A stretch of DNA of 64,000 bases from Pseudomonas versuta (GCF_001294575.1 NZ_CP012676.1:248001-312000); one strand, 5' to 3'; counted from the stretch's first letter, positions 19,287-28,432 are shown. Notes: generated from the sequence alone by a model not told the origin. Numbers and translations are program-made.

Positions 19287-19730
19287 TCACTGATTATCCT
19301 GCCTGTATTTATGCTCGGGATTGATGACCAGATCCTTTGTCTGTTCGTCCAGCTCGCTGCTGTGATAGAGGTCCAGACATTTCAGAAAGTCGAAACGTAC
19401 ATCCTTGATTTCCGGTTCGACTAACGGATTGTGGTAATTGCGCACCAAATAACTATCTACCAGGGACTTGATAGCAACTGGCGCCCTTTCCATGTCGTAC
19501 TCGGTCCAGTCGCGTAATGCACTCACACTACTGCCGGCATCAATAGCAGCACTCTTGTCATTCTGGTAGGCGTTCGCGACACAGGTGGCCAGGATCATGT
19601 CTTTATAGTTCTGGGCATGGGGACGTGCCCCAGCGCCTGGAAAGCTAAACTGGCTGTTCTGTGCATGGCAAACTGACAGATAGAGGGCCAGGGCCGAAAC
19701 AGTCAGGCCACCTCTCCAGATTATGTTCAT
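19287..19730 (-). CDS. tai4: T6SS amidase immunity protein, Tai4 family
   Basis: This 147-residue protein has a cleavable signal peptide (about residues 1-23, ending VCHAQ) and a helical body containing YKDMILATCVANAYQ and a C-terminal FLKCLDLYHSSELDEQ, matching Tai4 immunity proteins. These bind and neutralise the Tae4 peptidoglycan amidase in the periplasm. Its ATG overlaps the shifted-frame stop of the toxin gene (ATGA), so the two were translationally coupled. The gene is intact although its toxin partner is broken. Confidence 0.8.
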   Translation of the reverse strand: MNIIWRGGLTVSALALYLSVCHAQNSQFSFPGAGARPHAQNYKDMILATCVANAYQNDKSAAIDAGSSVSALRDWTEYDMERAPVAIKSLVDSYLVRNYHNPLVEPEIKDVRFDFLKCLDLYHSSELDEQTKDLVINPEHKYRQDNQ

Positions 19731-20226
19731 GGCAAATTCCAAAAGTTAGCGCGGTCGGTGCTGTATCTCGCTTCTGGTTCATTGAAGTAACACGGGTCGT
19801 AGCAGATATTGCCATCGAACAGTGTTGCGTGGCCTTGAGCATCTGACCAGCCTGTAACTTCAAACAGGATTAGCCCCTTCTACCGGCAAGGGATCCTCCA
19901 CCAGCGGGCGGGTATTTCAGGATATCAGGTTGCCCCCAACGCTCCTCGAGGAATGCTACAAGATTCCTTACCCGGAAAAAATATTGGCGATTGTCCGCTC
20001 CTGATACTGTCTGTCCTGGAGTTTTTGGAATGTTCATGCCAGATTGATTCAAAATATAACTAATTCGAACAGCACAGGTATTACTCCAGCATTGTTGGGG
20101 TATGGGGTTGTTGATATTCTTTTCAACATATCCACCAATTATTTGTGCAACTTTTTCGCCGGAGTTCACAGGGTCGTAAATTCGCTGTGAAGCAGCCCAG
20201 GCAACAGAGAAAAAAGGTCGAGTCAT
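19727..20226 (-). pseudogene. tae4: T6SS amidase effector Tae4, frameshifted
   Basis: The first 118 residues read as Tae4, a D,L-endopeptidase injected by type VI secretion: start MTRPFFSVAWAASQRIYD, then the catalytic Cys in NTCAVRISYILNQSG. After GGGSLAGRRG the frame stops at 19870. One added base in the G4 run (19874-19877, C on the plus strand) restores the second half, with the catalytic His in GHATLFDG, then YDPCYFNEPE, and a stop at 19727 that overlaps the tai4 start. The break removes the His, so the product should be inactive, unless the missing base is a sequencing error. AAGGA precedes the ATG at 20226. Confidence 0.82.
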
Positions 20227-20942
20227 TTGTTATCCTTGGTTTTTATTTGGTCAAGCCATGCGTCATGGCAATAGCTTTGTTCATTGAGGAAGAACCCTGT
20301 GTCGGCCGCTATTTATTGTTATGTATCCAGCAGATTCGGAGTCTAAATCAGCGGGGTTTAAATTCATGTCGCTCCTTGTTTTCAACGCTTCTGGTGGCGA
20401 TGTATTTAAAGTTAAAGTCCATAGCGTTACTTGGCTTTCTGTCGGGTAAAGACATCCGCTGCGATTAACCCACTCTCTGCGCAATATGTAGAACAGCATT
20501 TCCAGGTGTGAATAAGCCAGACATCAGGCTGATCCGATCTTCGGTGGGCTGTTGCTCTGTGCAGGGCGAATTGTCCAGCGTGCGAAGAGTTTCAGGGGAG
20601 AGTGGGTGGGTATAAAGCGCGTGCAGCGATCCATTCACGTTGATGCTCCAAGGGTGTCAGCAGCGCTGCACCTTGAAGCCGTAACCGTCGAAAATAAATC
20701 AGAGCCCTCTGAAAAATAGTCGTCCATGAAAAATTGCATCTGCGCTCCCCCCAAGCCCTGAGCAAAGCCATGTTCCAAGAGCATCAAGTGCTCCCGGCGA
20801 TCACTCGCACCTGATATCAATCTGGTAAGGCCAATTCATATTTTTTATAAACTGGTCTTGCCAATGTATTTTGCCGCGTGTAGTTTTCGAGCCGTGATCA
20901 TCCAGGCGGCATTCACGCTGCACACAATAAGAGGAGATCCGC
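20227..20942. other. Gene-free region upstream of sugar-acid locus
   Basis: About 0.7 kb without a gene I can support. Minus-strand frames at 20281-20499 and 20635-20820 are open, but their products match nothing I know and lack good starts; they may be relics. The right end holds a pair of operator-like repeats (20822-20865) and the ribosome site of a short leader ORF. Confidence 0.4.
20822..20865. promoter_or_regulatory. Paired operator-like repeats CTGGTnnnGCCAAT
   Basis: CTGGTAAGGCCAAT at 20822-20835 and CTGGTCTTGCCAAT at 20852-20865 share 11 of 14 bases and are 30 bases apart, about three helical turns. Each is an imperfect palindrome of the TGG..CCA type used by FadR/FCD GntR repressors. 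They lie upstream of the dehydrogenase gene, and the locus encodes such a regulator at 23427, the likely ligand (inference). Confidence 0.55.
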
Positions 20943-21044
20943 ATGCCCTGGTTCTATCTCCCGTTGCTGCAGCTCCCGTCGCTTCCCGCCCCCTGGTCCG
21001 CCTTGGCCAAAACCCGTAGCCCGCGTGCTATTGCCGGAGAATAA
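20943..21044 (+). CDS. 33-residue leader ORF
   Basis: A short frame begins at ATG 20943 with a very good ribosome site (AGAGGAG, 6 bases upstream) and ends with TAA at 21042-21044, two bases before the start of the dehydrogenase gene. The peptide is rich in Leu, Pro and Trp (MPWFYLPLLQLPSLPAPW and so on). No homologue is known to me. The strong ribosome site and tight spacing suggest translational coupling or a leader-peptide role rather than a stable protein. Confidence 0.5.
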   Translation: MPWFYLPLLQLPSLPAPWSALAKTRSPRAIAGE

Positions 21045-21046
21045 AA

Positions 21047-22057
21047 ATGCTGACTGTGATCTGTAACGAGCCGCGTTCGCTCACGGCTGTCCAGAGGCCG
21101 ATACCCGTGCGCCAGCCCGGCGAAACCCTGATCCGGGTCAAGCGCGTGGGGGTGTGTGGCACTGACTTGCATATCTTCTCCGGCAATCAGCCCTACCTTG
21201 AATACCCTCGGGTCATGGGCCACGAGTTTTCCGGCATCGTCGAAGCGAGCGACGAAGGCAGCGGTCTGGTGGCCGGTGATGTGGTCTACGTGATGCCGTA
21301 TATCTCATGCGGCACCTGTATTGCCTGCAGCAAAGGCAAGACCAACTGCTGCACCCGGATCCAGGTGCTCGGCGTGCACTGCGACGGCGCCTTTACCCAG
21401 TACCTGAGCGTCGCCCACCCGTTCATCCACAAGGCTGACGGGGTGTCCCTGGATCAGGCGGCAATGATCGAGTTCCTGTCCATCGGTGCCCATGCGGTGC
21501 GCCGCTCTAACCTTCAGGCCGGGCAACGGGTGCTGGTGGTCGGCACCGGTCCCATCGGTATGGCGGCGGCGATTTTCGCCGGGTTGCGCGGCGCCAGAGT
21601 CACCGTGCTCGATACCCGTGACGACCGCCTGGATTTTTGCCGCAAGCACCTGGCCATTCACGCTGCAGTGAAAATCGGCGAGGGCGACAAGCAAGCGCTG
21701 GCCGACCTTACTGAGGGCGACTTTTATGATGTGGTGTTCGACGCCACCGGTAACGCCCGGGCCATGGAGCGCGGCTTCGAATTTATCGCCCACGGCGGCA
21801 CCTACGTGATGATCTCGGTGGTGCGTGATTCGATCACCTTCTCCGACCCCGAGTTTCACAAGCGCGAAGCCACCTTGATGGGCAGTCGCAACGCCACGGT
21901 CGAAGACTTCCGCTACGTCGAGCAATGCCTGCGCGACGGCTTGATCCCCGATCAGGCACTGAACACTCACCGCATTGCGCTCAGCGAGGTGGTGGAACTG
22001 TTCCCGACCTTGCTCGACCCGCAGCAAGGCGTGGTCAAAGCCATTATCGAGTGCTAG
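21047..22057 (+). CDS. Zinc-dependent sugar-acid dehydrogenase, RspB/LgoD-like
   Basis: This is a 336-residue medium-chain zinc dehydrogenase. Catalytic zinc residues lie in VCGTDLHIFSG (about residue 36) and GHEFSG (about 60), the four structural Cys in CGTCIACSKGKTNCC (about 88-102), and the nucleotide motif is GTGPIGMAAA near residue 165. It is similar in type to the enzyme at 5672. Members that sit next to a UxaB/UxuB-type reductase act on L-galactonate or L-gulonate, giving tagaturonate or fructuronate. The next gene starts 3 bases later, so the two probably act in sequence. Confidence 0.8.
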   Translation: MLTVICNEPRSLTAVQRPIPVRQPGETLIRVKRVGVCGTDLHIFSGNQPYLEYPRVMGHEFSGIVEASDEGSGLVAGDVVYVMPYISCGTCIACSKGKTNCCTRIQVLGVHCDGAFTQYLSVAHPFIHKADGVSLDQAAMIEFLSIGAHAVRRSNLQAGQRVLVVGTGPIGMAAAIFAGLRGARVTVLDTRDDRLDFCRKHLAIHAAVKIGEGDKQALADLTEGDFYDVVFDATGNARAMERGFEFIAHGGTYVMISVVRDSITFSDPEFHKREATLMGSRNATVEDFRYVEQCLRDGLIPDQALNTHRIALSEVVELFPTLLDPQQGVVKAIIEC

Positions 22058-22060
22058 GCC

Positions 22061-23203
22061 ATGAGCGATAGCCATCAATTCCCGCCGATCCTGCAGTTTG
22101 GCACCAGCCGTTTTCTCCAGGCCCATGTCGATCTGTTCGTGTCCCAGGCGCTGGAGCGCGGCGCTGCCCTGGGCCGCATTGCCGTGGTGCAGACCACCGA
22201 CAGCCCGGCCAGCACTGCCCGCACTGCGGCGCTGGCCAGCGGCACGCCATACCGGGTGCTGATCCAGGGGGTCGACAACGGTCAGGTGGTCGAGCAAAAC
22301 CTCCAGGCTTCGGCGATCAGTCACGCGCTGCAAGCTGGCGAGCAGTGGCCGGCGCTGCGTCAGAGCTTTGTCGAACAGGTCAAAGTGGTGGTTTCCAATA
22401 CCGGTGACCGTGGTTATCTACTGGATCCACGGGACACGTCCGCGCTGCTCGCCCCACAGGCTGCGGCGCCGATCAGCTTCCCGGCCAAGCTTCTGGTTTT
22501 GCTCCACGACCGCTGGCAACACGATGCGTGCTCCACGCTGTCGCTGTTTCCCTGTGAACTGGTGGCGCGCAATGGCGATGTGTTGCGTGACCTGCTGGTG
22601 GCGCTGGCACGTAGCTGGGCGCTGGGCGAAGGATTCCAGGCTTACCTGACGCAGAACTGCCGTTGGGCCAACTCGCTGGTCGACCGTATTGTTTCCCGGG
22701 CTCTGGAGCCGGTGGGGGCGGTGGCCGAACCCTATGCCCTGTGGGCGATCGAGCGTCAGGAGGGGCTGACGCTGCCCTGCAGCCACGAAGCCATTGTGCT
22801 GACCGATGACCTCGATCATTACGAGCGCCTCAAGCTGTTCACCCTCAATCTGGGCCACAGCTATCTGGCCGAGCGCTGGCTCAGTGACGGGCGCCCCGAG
22901 GACGAGACCGTATACCAGGCGATGCATAGCCCGGCACTGCGCGCCGATCTGGAAACCCTGTGGGCCGGTGAAGTGCTCCCGGTATTCGCTGCCCTCGGCC
23001 AGCTGGATGCCGCCCGGCGCTATATCGACAGTGTGCGTGAGCGCTTCGCCAACCCGTTTTTACAACACCGCCTGGCCGACATTGCCACTAACCATAAAGA
23101 CAAGAAACAGCGACGCTTGCTGCCCCTGATCGAGCTCGCCGCGCGGGTTGCGCCGGGCCTTGAGCAACCGGTACTGCGGACCGTCCTGCTCAGCCAGCAT
23201 TGA
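22061..23203 (+). CDS. Tagaturonate/fructuronate reductase family enzyme
   Basis: This 380-residue protein belongs to the long-chain mannitol dehydrogenase family. The nucleotide-binding N-terminus ILQFGTSRFLQAHVDL (residues 10-25), the central VSNTGDRGYLL and the LKLFTLNLGHSYLAE stretch are those of UxaB-like tagaturonate reductases, which are shorter than UxuB. It would reduce the keto acid made by the preceding dehydrogenase to an altronate or mannonate. An altronate dehydratase is expected downstream but only a relic is seen. Substrate specificity is inferred from context. Confidence 0.78.
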   Translation: MSDSHQFPPILQFGTSRFLQAHVDLFVSQALERGAALGRIAVVQTTDSPASTARTAALASGTPYRVLIQGVDNGQVVEQNLQASAISHALQAGEQWPALRQSFVEQVKVVVSNTGDRGYLLDPRDTSALLAPQAAAPISFPAKLLVLLHDRWQHDACSTLSLFPCELVARNGDVLRDLLVALARSWALGEGFQAYLTQNCRWANSLVDRIVSRALEPVGAVAEPYALWAIERQEGLTLPCSHEAIVLTDDLDHYERLKLFTLNLGHSYLAERWLSDGRPEDETVYQAMHSPALRADLETLWAGEVLPVFAALGQLDAARRYIDSVRERFANPFLQHRLADIATNHKDKKQRRLLPLIELAARVAPGLEQPVLRTVLLSQH

Positions 23204-23233
23204 GCGGCGCACCAGAACTGTTGAGGATCCACC

Positions 23234-23314
23234 ATGAACCTTGCACGCTCAGCCTTACGGGGACTGAGCCCGGGAGATGATGTTGCCGTTGCGTTGAGTG
23301 CAGTCGGTACTTGA
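23234..23314 (+). pseudogene. Possible altronate dehydratase N-terminal relic
   Basis: A 26-residue frame from ATG 23234 (TTGAGGATCCACC upstream) contains LSPGDDVAVALSAVG, which resembles the start of UxaA-type SAF domains (DNVAVAL). It stops at TGA 23312 and nothing recognisable follows before the GntR gene. This suggests that an altronate dehydratase once followed the reductase and was deleted. The match is short, so confidence is limited. Confidence 0.4.
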
Positions 23315-23426
23315 GGCGACATCACGGGGCAGATCCGCAGATGGTTTGTCAGTGCCTGCCGAGGTTTCTCCAGTGTGCCCGGGCCTGTGTGATAGCCTTC
23401 GGCATCATTTCCCGGACTCTGCCCCG

Positions 23427-24128
23427 ATGGTCTCCTCGTCTCCTCATACAGAGCGCAAGCTCTACCAGAAAATTGCCGACCGGCTGCGTGAATACATCGC
23501 CCAGGGCGATTTCAAGGTGGGTTCGCGCTTGCCGGCCGAACGCGATCTGACGCAGTTGCTGGGGGTGTCGCGACCGTCGTTGCGCGAGGCGCTGATCGCG
23601 CTGGAGATCGAAGGCAGTATCGAGATCAGGATGGGTTCGGGGGTGTACGTTGCTGCGCGCCTGCAAGAGGGTGGTGCACCCACTGTGACCCTCGGCGAGA
23701 GCCCCAACGAACTGATGCAGGCCCGCGCGCTGATCGAGGGCGAAGCGGTGGTGCTGGCCTGCCTGCACGGCAAAAAAAGCGATTACCGCTATCTGCAGGA
23801 TTGCATCGATGCCATGCGCGCGAGCATCGAAGCCAGTCGCCCGCCGCTGGCGGATGACCGCAAGTTTCATCACCGACTGGCAACAATGACCGGTAACTCG
23901 GCGCTGGTGCGGATCATCACCTCGCTGTTCGACGAGCGCCACAGCCCGATTTCATCGCACCTGAGCGAACACTCGGAAAACCCCGGCACCTGGGATGCGG
24001 CAGTCATCGAGCACGAAGCGATTCTGCGTGCACTGCAATGCAAGGACGTGATCGCCGCGCAAACTGCCATGCGCCAGCATTTGCTGTGCTCCGAAGCGCG
24101 CTGGATGGTGGCGCTGGAAGCGGAGTAA
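23427..24128 (+). CDS. GntR regulator, FadR/FCD subfamily
   Basis: This 233-residue regulator has an N-terminal GntR winged helix (residues 9-75, with LPAERDLTQLLGVSRPSLRE) and a C-terminal all-helical FCD domain whose metal/ligand residues appear in DDRKFHHRLA and HEAILRAL. FCD regulators of this type (UxuR, ExuR, DgoR) respond to sugar acids. It follows the two catabolic genes on the same strand and likely represses them through the CTGGTnnnGCCAAT repeats at 20822-20865 (inference). The ATG at 23427 is chosen because earlier in-frame starts would add a non-conserved tail. Confidence 0.85.
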   Translation: MVSSSPHTERKLYQKIADRLREYIAQGDFKVGSRLPAERDLTQLLGVSRPSLREALIALEIEGSIEIRMGSGVYVAARLQEGGAPTVTLGESPNELMQARALIEGEAVVLACLHGKKSDYRYLQDCIDAMRASIEASRPPLADDRKFHHRLATMTGNSALVRIITSLFDERHSPISSHLSEHSENPGTWDAAVIEHEAILRALQCKDVIAAQTAMRQHLLCSEARWMVALEAE

Positions 24129-24140
24129 GCGCGGCACCGG

Positions 24141-25640
24141 CTACCCGGTTTTCAATGCCCTGGCCAGACGCTGCATGGCTACCTCGATTTCATGCGCGGT
24201 CAAGGATGAGTACCCCAACAGCCAGCCTTGTTTCTTCTGTTCGCCGGCATACAACCGGCTGAGCCCGGCGAGCTGTATGCCCGCGCTGGCTGCCTGGCGG
24301 ATGGTTTTTTCCTCGCTGCGGCCGGGGTTCAGCAGGCAGGCAATTTGCAGCCCGCCGGGCGGGGGCAGGGCGGTGACGATACCGTTCAGGTGCTTGCCTA
24401 TGGCGTCGAGCATGACGGATCGGCGCTCGGCATACAGCTTGCGCATGGACCGCACATGGGCGTTGTAATGCCCGTCTTCCATAAACCGCGCCAGGGTCAG
24501 TTGCAGGATTTGCGGGGTGTGGCCGTCCATGATGCTGCGCGCACAGGTAAAGGATTTGACCAGCTCCCGGGGCAGCACGATGTAGCCCAGCCGCAGCCCG
24601 GGGGCGAGGGTTTTGCTGAAGGTGCCGATGTAGAGAGTCCGCTGATACTTGTCCAGGCCCTGGACGCAGGCGGTCGGTTGTCCGTCGTAGTGAAACTCGC
24701 TGTCGTAGTCATCCTCGATGATCCATTTGCCTTTCTCGGCAGCCCAGTTGATCAACTCCAGGCGCCTTTCCAGCGTCAAGGTCACGCCAGTGGGGTATTG
24801 ATGAGAGGGCGTGACATAGACGCAATGGGCACCGCTGCGGTCGGCATATAGCAGGTCGGTACGGATGCCCAGGTCATCGACATCAATGGGCAGTACCCGG
24901 GTTTGTGCGGTTTCAAAGGCCTTCCTGGCACCGTAGTAACCCGGGTTTTCCAGCAGGATCGGTTTACCGGCATCTACCAGCAATTGCGCGCACAGGAAAA
25001 GTGCCTGGCGAGTACTGCTCAACACCAGGATTTGCCCGGCGCTGCATTTGGCTCCGCGCTCCAGGTTCAAGTAGGTCGCAATGGCTTTGCGCAGCGGCTC
25101 GGCACCCTGGGGGTCGCCATGCAACAGCACCGTAGCGCGGTAGTCTTTCATCACCTGACGTTGCAGACGCTCCCAGACCCCGGTGGGGAAGGTGCGGGTT
25201 TCCGGCAGGCCGGTGGCAAACGCCTTTACCACCTGCTGATCGTTTACGCCGCCACTGTCCAAGATCATCCGCCCGCGCTGACTCAGCCCGGTACCTGCTG
25301 GTGCGTGGCTGCTTTTGACTTCCTGGGCCTTGATCCGCCGGCGCGCTGCGCCGCGCAGTTCGTTGCCCAGGGTTTCACTGACATAACTGCCCGCACCCTC
25401 GCGTCGCACGATAAAGCCGTCACGGTGCAACTGCACATAGGCGTTCTCCACGGTGTCGCGGGCAACCCCCAGTGACGTCGCCAGACCCCGCGTCGCTGGC
25501 AGTTTCAAGCCGGGCCCCAGAGCACCTTCGAGAATCAACTCACGCAATGCGCGCTGAATTCTCTGGTGCAAGTCCAGCAACTGAAACTCGGCGTCGTTGA
25601 GGCGCATTTTCAGGGTTTCGAGTTCGAATGTTGTTGCCAT
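24141..25640 (-). CDS. MocR-type regulator (GntR-aminotransferase fusion)
   Basis: This 499-residue protein joins an N-terminal GntR winged helix (about residues 20-90, LKLPATRGLATSLGVARDTV) to a fold-type I aminotransferase domain. The PLP-binding Lys is in TFSKTLAPGLRLGY and the PLP-contacting Asp in IIEDDYDSEFHYDG. MocR proteins use bound PLP to sense amines or vitamin B6; PdxR is the best known. It is divergent from a BenE-type carrier followed by glyA, which is itself a PLP enzyme, so these are its likely targets. Confidence 0.87.
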   Translation of the reverse strand: MATTFELETLKMRLNDAEFQLLDLHQRIQRALRELILEGALGPGLKLPATRGLATSLGVARDTVENAYVQLHRDGFIVRREGAGSYVSETLGNELRGAARRRIKAQEVKSSHAPAGTGLSQRGRMILDSGGVNDQQVVKAFATGLPETRTFPTGVWERLQRQVMKDYRATVLLHGDPQGAEPLRKAIATYLNLERGAKCSAGQILVLSSTRQALFLCAQLLVDAGKPILLENPGYYGARKAFETAQTRVLPIDVDDLGIRTDLLYADRSGAHCVYVTPSHQYPTGVTLTLERRLELINWAAEKGKWIIEDDYDSEFHYDGQPTACVQGLDKYQRTLYIGTFSKTLAPGLRLGYIVLPRELVKSFTCARSIMDGHTPQILQLTLARFMEDGHYNAHVRSMRKLYAERRSVMLDAIGKHLNGIVTALPPPGGLQIACLLNPGRSEEKTIRQAASAGIQLAGLSRLYAGEQKKQGWLLGYSSLTAHEIEVAMQRLARALKTG

Positions 25641-25660
25641 GCGGTCTGCCCTGATTCAAG

Positions 25661-25754
25661 AAACTGGTCTGCAAAGGCAGGCCAGTCTATCCGTAGAATT
25701 GCCCCCTCGCTACTGACTGCGCGCTTCTTGTTCTCCTGAAAGTGGTCTGGTCTG
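25661..25754. promoter_or_regulatory. Candidate MocR sites
   Basis: The MocR/benE intergenic region contains AACTGGTCTGC at 25662-25672 and AGTGGTCTGGTCTGA at 25740-25754, that is three TGGTCTG units in the same direction, plus GCCAGTC at 25681. MocR proteins commonly bind spaced direct repeats, so these are plausible operators. Evidence is only repetition and position. Confidence 0.35.
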
Positions 25755-25843
25755 ATGTTGACAAGTGTCAGACTCGGGCATGCCATTCAAGGGGTATGAA
25801 TCAGTCCGTTTTCAACATCCGTTTTGCAAGGAGCAAAGACCTC

Positions 25844-27070
25844 ATGCCGGTAGTATCTGCGCCGCCCCTGCGTTTATCCGACCTTGTGCCTCCGGTGGTC
25901 GCCGGGCTGATTTCAGTCATCGTCAATTACGGTGGCACCTTCATCCTGGTGTTTCAGGCGGCCAGGGTAGCCGGGCTCAGCTCCGAACTGACGGCGTCCT
26001 GGGTCTGGTCGGTATCGATCGGCGTGGGGGTTACCGGGCTGTTTCTCAGTTGGGTGAGCCGCGAGCCCATTATTACGGCCTGGTCGACACCCGCCGCGGC
26101 CTTTCTGGTGGTCGCTTTGTCCGCCACGCCCTACGCCGAGGCAATCGGTGCCTACATGATTTCAGCTGCCGCATTCGTCCTGCTGGGGTTGTCCGGCTAC
26201 TTCGAAAAACTCATCCGGATGATTCCTCCCGGCGTCGCTGCGGGCCTGCTGGGCGGGATCTTGTTGCAGTTCGGTATCGGTGCGTTTGGCGGCATGAGCG
26301 TTGATCCGGTACTGGTGGGGTTGCTGATCGGCGCTTATGTGCTGTTCAAGCGCTTTACTGCACGCTACGCGGTGGTCGGCATTCTGGTACTGGGGCTGGG
26401 GTATCTGCTGGCGCAGGACCGAGTAGACCTGTCGGGTCTGGCGCTGCAGTTCGCGGCCCCGGTCTTCACCCGGCCCGAGTTCTCGATCAACGGTTTGCTC
26501 AGTGTAGCGCTACCGTTGTTTCTGATAACCCTCACCGGTCAGTACATGCCGGGCATGTTGGTGTTGCGCAATGATGGTTTCAAAACCAGCGCCAATCCGA
26601 TCCTCACCGTTACCGGGCTGGGCTCCTTGCTGATGGCGCCCTTCGGCTCCCATGCCTTCAACGTGGCGGCCATTACTGCAGCCATCTGCACCGGCAAGGA
26701 CGCTTCGCAGGACCCGTCCAGGCGCTGGATAGCCGGGGTGGCCGCTGGTGTGTTTTACATTCTGGTGGGGGTTTTCGGTGTGACCCTGGCGGCCGTGTTC
26801 ATGGCGCTCCCCGCCACGTTCATAACCACGTTGGCCGGTCTGGCCCTGCTCGGCACGATCGGTTCCAGCCTGGCCAACGCCATGGCTGACATCAAATCCC
26901 GCGAAGCCTCGCTCATCACCTTTCTCGCGTCTGCTGCCAACATCACCCTGCTGGGAATTGGCGGTGCGTTTTGGGGTTTGCTGATCGGTCTGGCGGCCTA
27001 CGCGCTGCTCAATGGGCGCTGGCCGTCGCGCAAGGCGTCACTCGCCAAGACCAAGGAAGTCTCGCGCTGA
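25844..27070 (+). CDS. benE: BenE-family membrane carrier
   Basis: This is a 408-residue inner-membrane protein with about 11-12 hydrophobic helices. It belongs to the BenE (benzoate:H+ symporter) family, recognised by PPVVAGLISVIVNYGGTFIL and by EPIITAWSTPAAAFL. The ATG at 25844 has AAGGAG about 10 bases upstream; the 34 codons before it in the same frame are not conserved-looking. It is flanked by a MocR regulator and glyA rather than benzoate genes, so the real substrate may be something other than benzoate. Confidence 0.8.
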   Translation: MPVVSAPPLRLSDLVPPVVAGLISVIVNYGGTFILVFQAARVAGLSSELTASWVWSVSIGVGVTGLFLSWVSREPIITAWSTPAAAFLVVALSATPYAEAIGAYMISAAAFVLLGLSGYFEKLIRMIPPGVAAGLLGGILLQFGIGAFGGMSVDPVLVGLLIGAYVLFKRFTARYAVVGILVLGLGYLLAQDRVDLSGLALQFAAPVFTRPEFSINGLLSVALPLFLITLTGQYMPGMLVLRNDGFKTSANPILTVTGLGSLLMAPFGSHAFNVAAITAAICTGKDASQDPSRRWIAGVAAGVFYILVGVFGVTLAAVFMALPATFITTLAGLALLGTIGSSLANAMADIKSREASLITFLASAANITLLGIGGAFWGLLIGLAAYALLNGRWPSRKASLAKTKEVSR

Positions 27071-27167
27071 TGTGGGTCCAGCCGCACAAACCGCCCCCAA
27101 CGCCCCGCGGGCCGACTCGGTGCCTGTAATACATCGGCTTATTTTCTGAACCAGGGACCCTTTGATC

Positions 27168-28432
27168 ATGTACGACTCAACGCTGACTCTAGAAACATTC
27201 GACGCCGAACTGTGTGAGGCGATTCTTAACGAAGAGCATCGCCAGGAGGATCACATCGAGCTGATCGCCTCCGAAAACTACGCCAGCCCTCTGGTCATGC
27301 AAGTCCAGAACTCCGTGCTCACCAACAAGTATGCCGAGGGCTACCCCGGCAAGCGTTACTACAGTGGTTGCGAGTATGTCGATGTAGCCGAGCGCCTGGC
27401 CATCAAGCGGGTAAAGGCCCTGTTTAACTGTGACTACGCCAACGTCCAGCCGCATGCGGGGGCCCAGGCGAACGCAGCCGTTTTCCTGGCCCTGGTTAAC
27501 CCCGGTGACACGGTGATGGGCATGAACCTGGCCCAGGGTGGGCATTTGACCCACGGCAACCCGGCGAACTTCTCGGGCCGTCATTACAACATTGTCCCTT
27601 ACGGACTGGACCCGCATACGGGGTTTCTCGACTACGACGAGATGGAACGTATCGCCCTGCAAACTCGCCCCAAGATGCTGATTGGTGGTTTCTCTGCCTA
27701 TTCGCGACACAAGGACTGGGCGCGCATGCGGGCTATTGCCGACAAGGTCGGGGCTATTTTCTGGGTCGACATGGCCCACGTTGCAGGCCTGGTCGCTGCT
27801 GGCGCATACCCGGACCCCTTGCCGCACGCCCACGTAGTCACCAGCACCACGCACAAAACCTTGCGCGGCCCGCGGGGCGGGTTGATTTTGTCCACCGGAC
27901 AAGACGAAGGGTTCTACAAAAAACTCGACTCTGCAGTATTTCCGGGTGTCCAGGGCGGCCCGCTGATGCACCAGATCGCTGCCAAGGCTGTGGCCTTCAA
28001 GGAAGCGCTGGCACCCGGGTTCAAAAATTATCAGACACGCGTGGTGGTCAATGCCCGGGCCATGGCTGCGGTGCTGCAACAGCGGGGTTACAAAATCGTA
28101 TCAGGGGGACTGATAACCACATGATGCTCATCGACCTGTCTGACCGGCCTTACACCGGCAAGCATGCCGATGCGGCCCTGAGCAATGCCTGGATCACCGC
28201 CAACAAGAACTCGGTGCCCAACGATCCGCGTTCACCGTTCGTGACCTCGGGACTGCGAATCGGCACGCCGGCAATCACTACCCGGGGTTTCGGCACGGCC
28301 GAATGCGAACAAGTGGCTGGCTGGTTGTGCGACATACTGGACGCCCTGGCGGTCGGTGACAGCGACAAGGTGGCGCACGCCGTACGCGAACAAGTTGTGG
28401 CGCTCTGCCGCCGCTATCCGGTTTATAGCTAA
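27168..28432 (+). pseudogene. glyA: Serine hydroxymethyltransferase, frameshifted
   Basis: The frame from ATG 27168 encodes GlyA through the PLP-Lys motif ([16 protein letters not shown]) up to YKIVSGG, then shifts at a G5 run (28104-28108). The second frame continues at once with [21 protein letters not shown] and ends at 28432. One extra G restores a 421-residue enzyme of normal length. GlyA makes glycine and 5,10-methylene-THF from serine. If the deletion is real, the product lacks its C-terminal third; Pseudomonas usually has another glyA, so loss would be tolerated. The gene ends 58 bases before the island's att repeat. Confidence 0.85.

Noticed and set aside
20635..20820. Minus-strand frame of about 61 codons
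   Set aside because: Open but starts at a TTG without ribosome site; no family recognised. Kept only as part of the gene-free region.
24228..24851. Long plus-strand frame opposite the MocR gene
   Set aside because: It lies entirely antisense to a well-supported gene and reflects GC-rich codon bias, as do many long antisense frames in this window (for example opposite iscS and manD).
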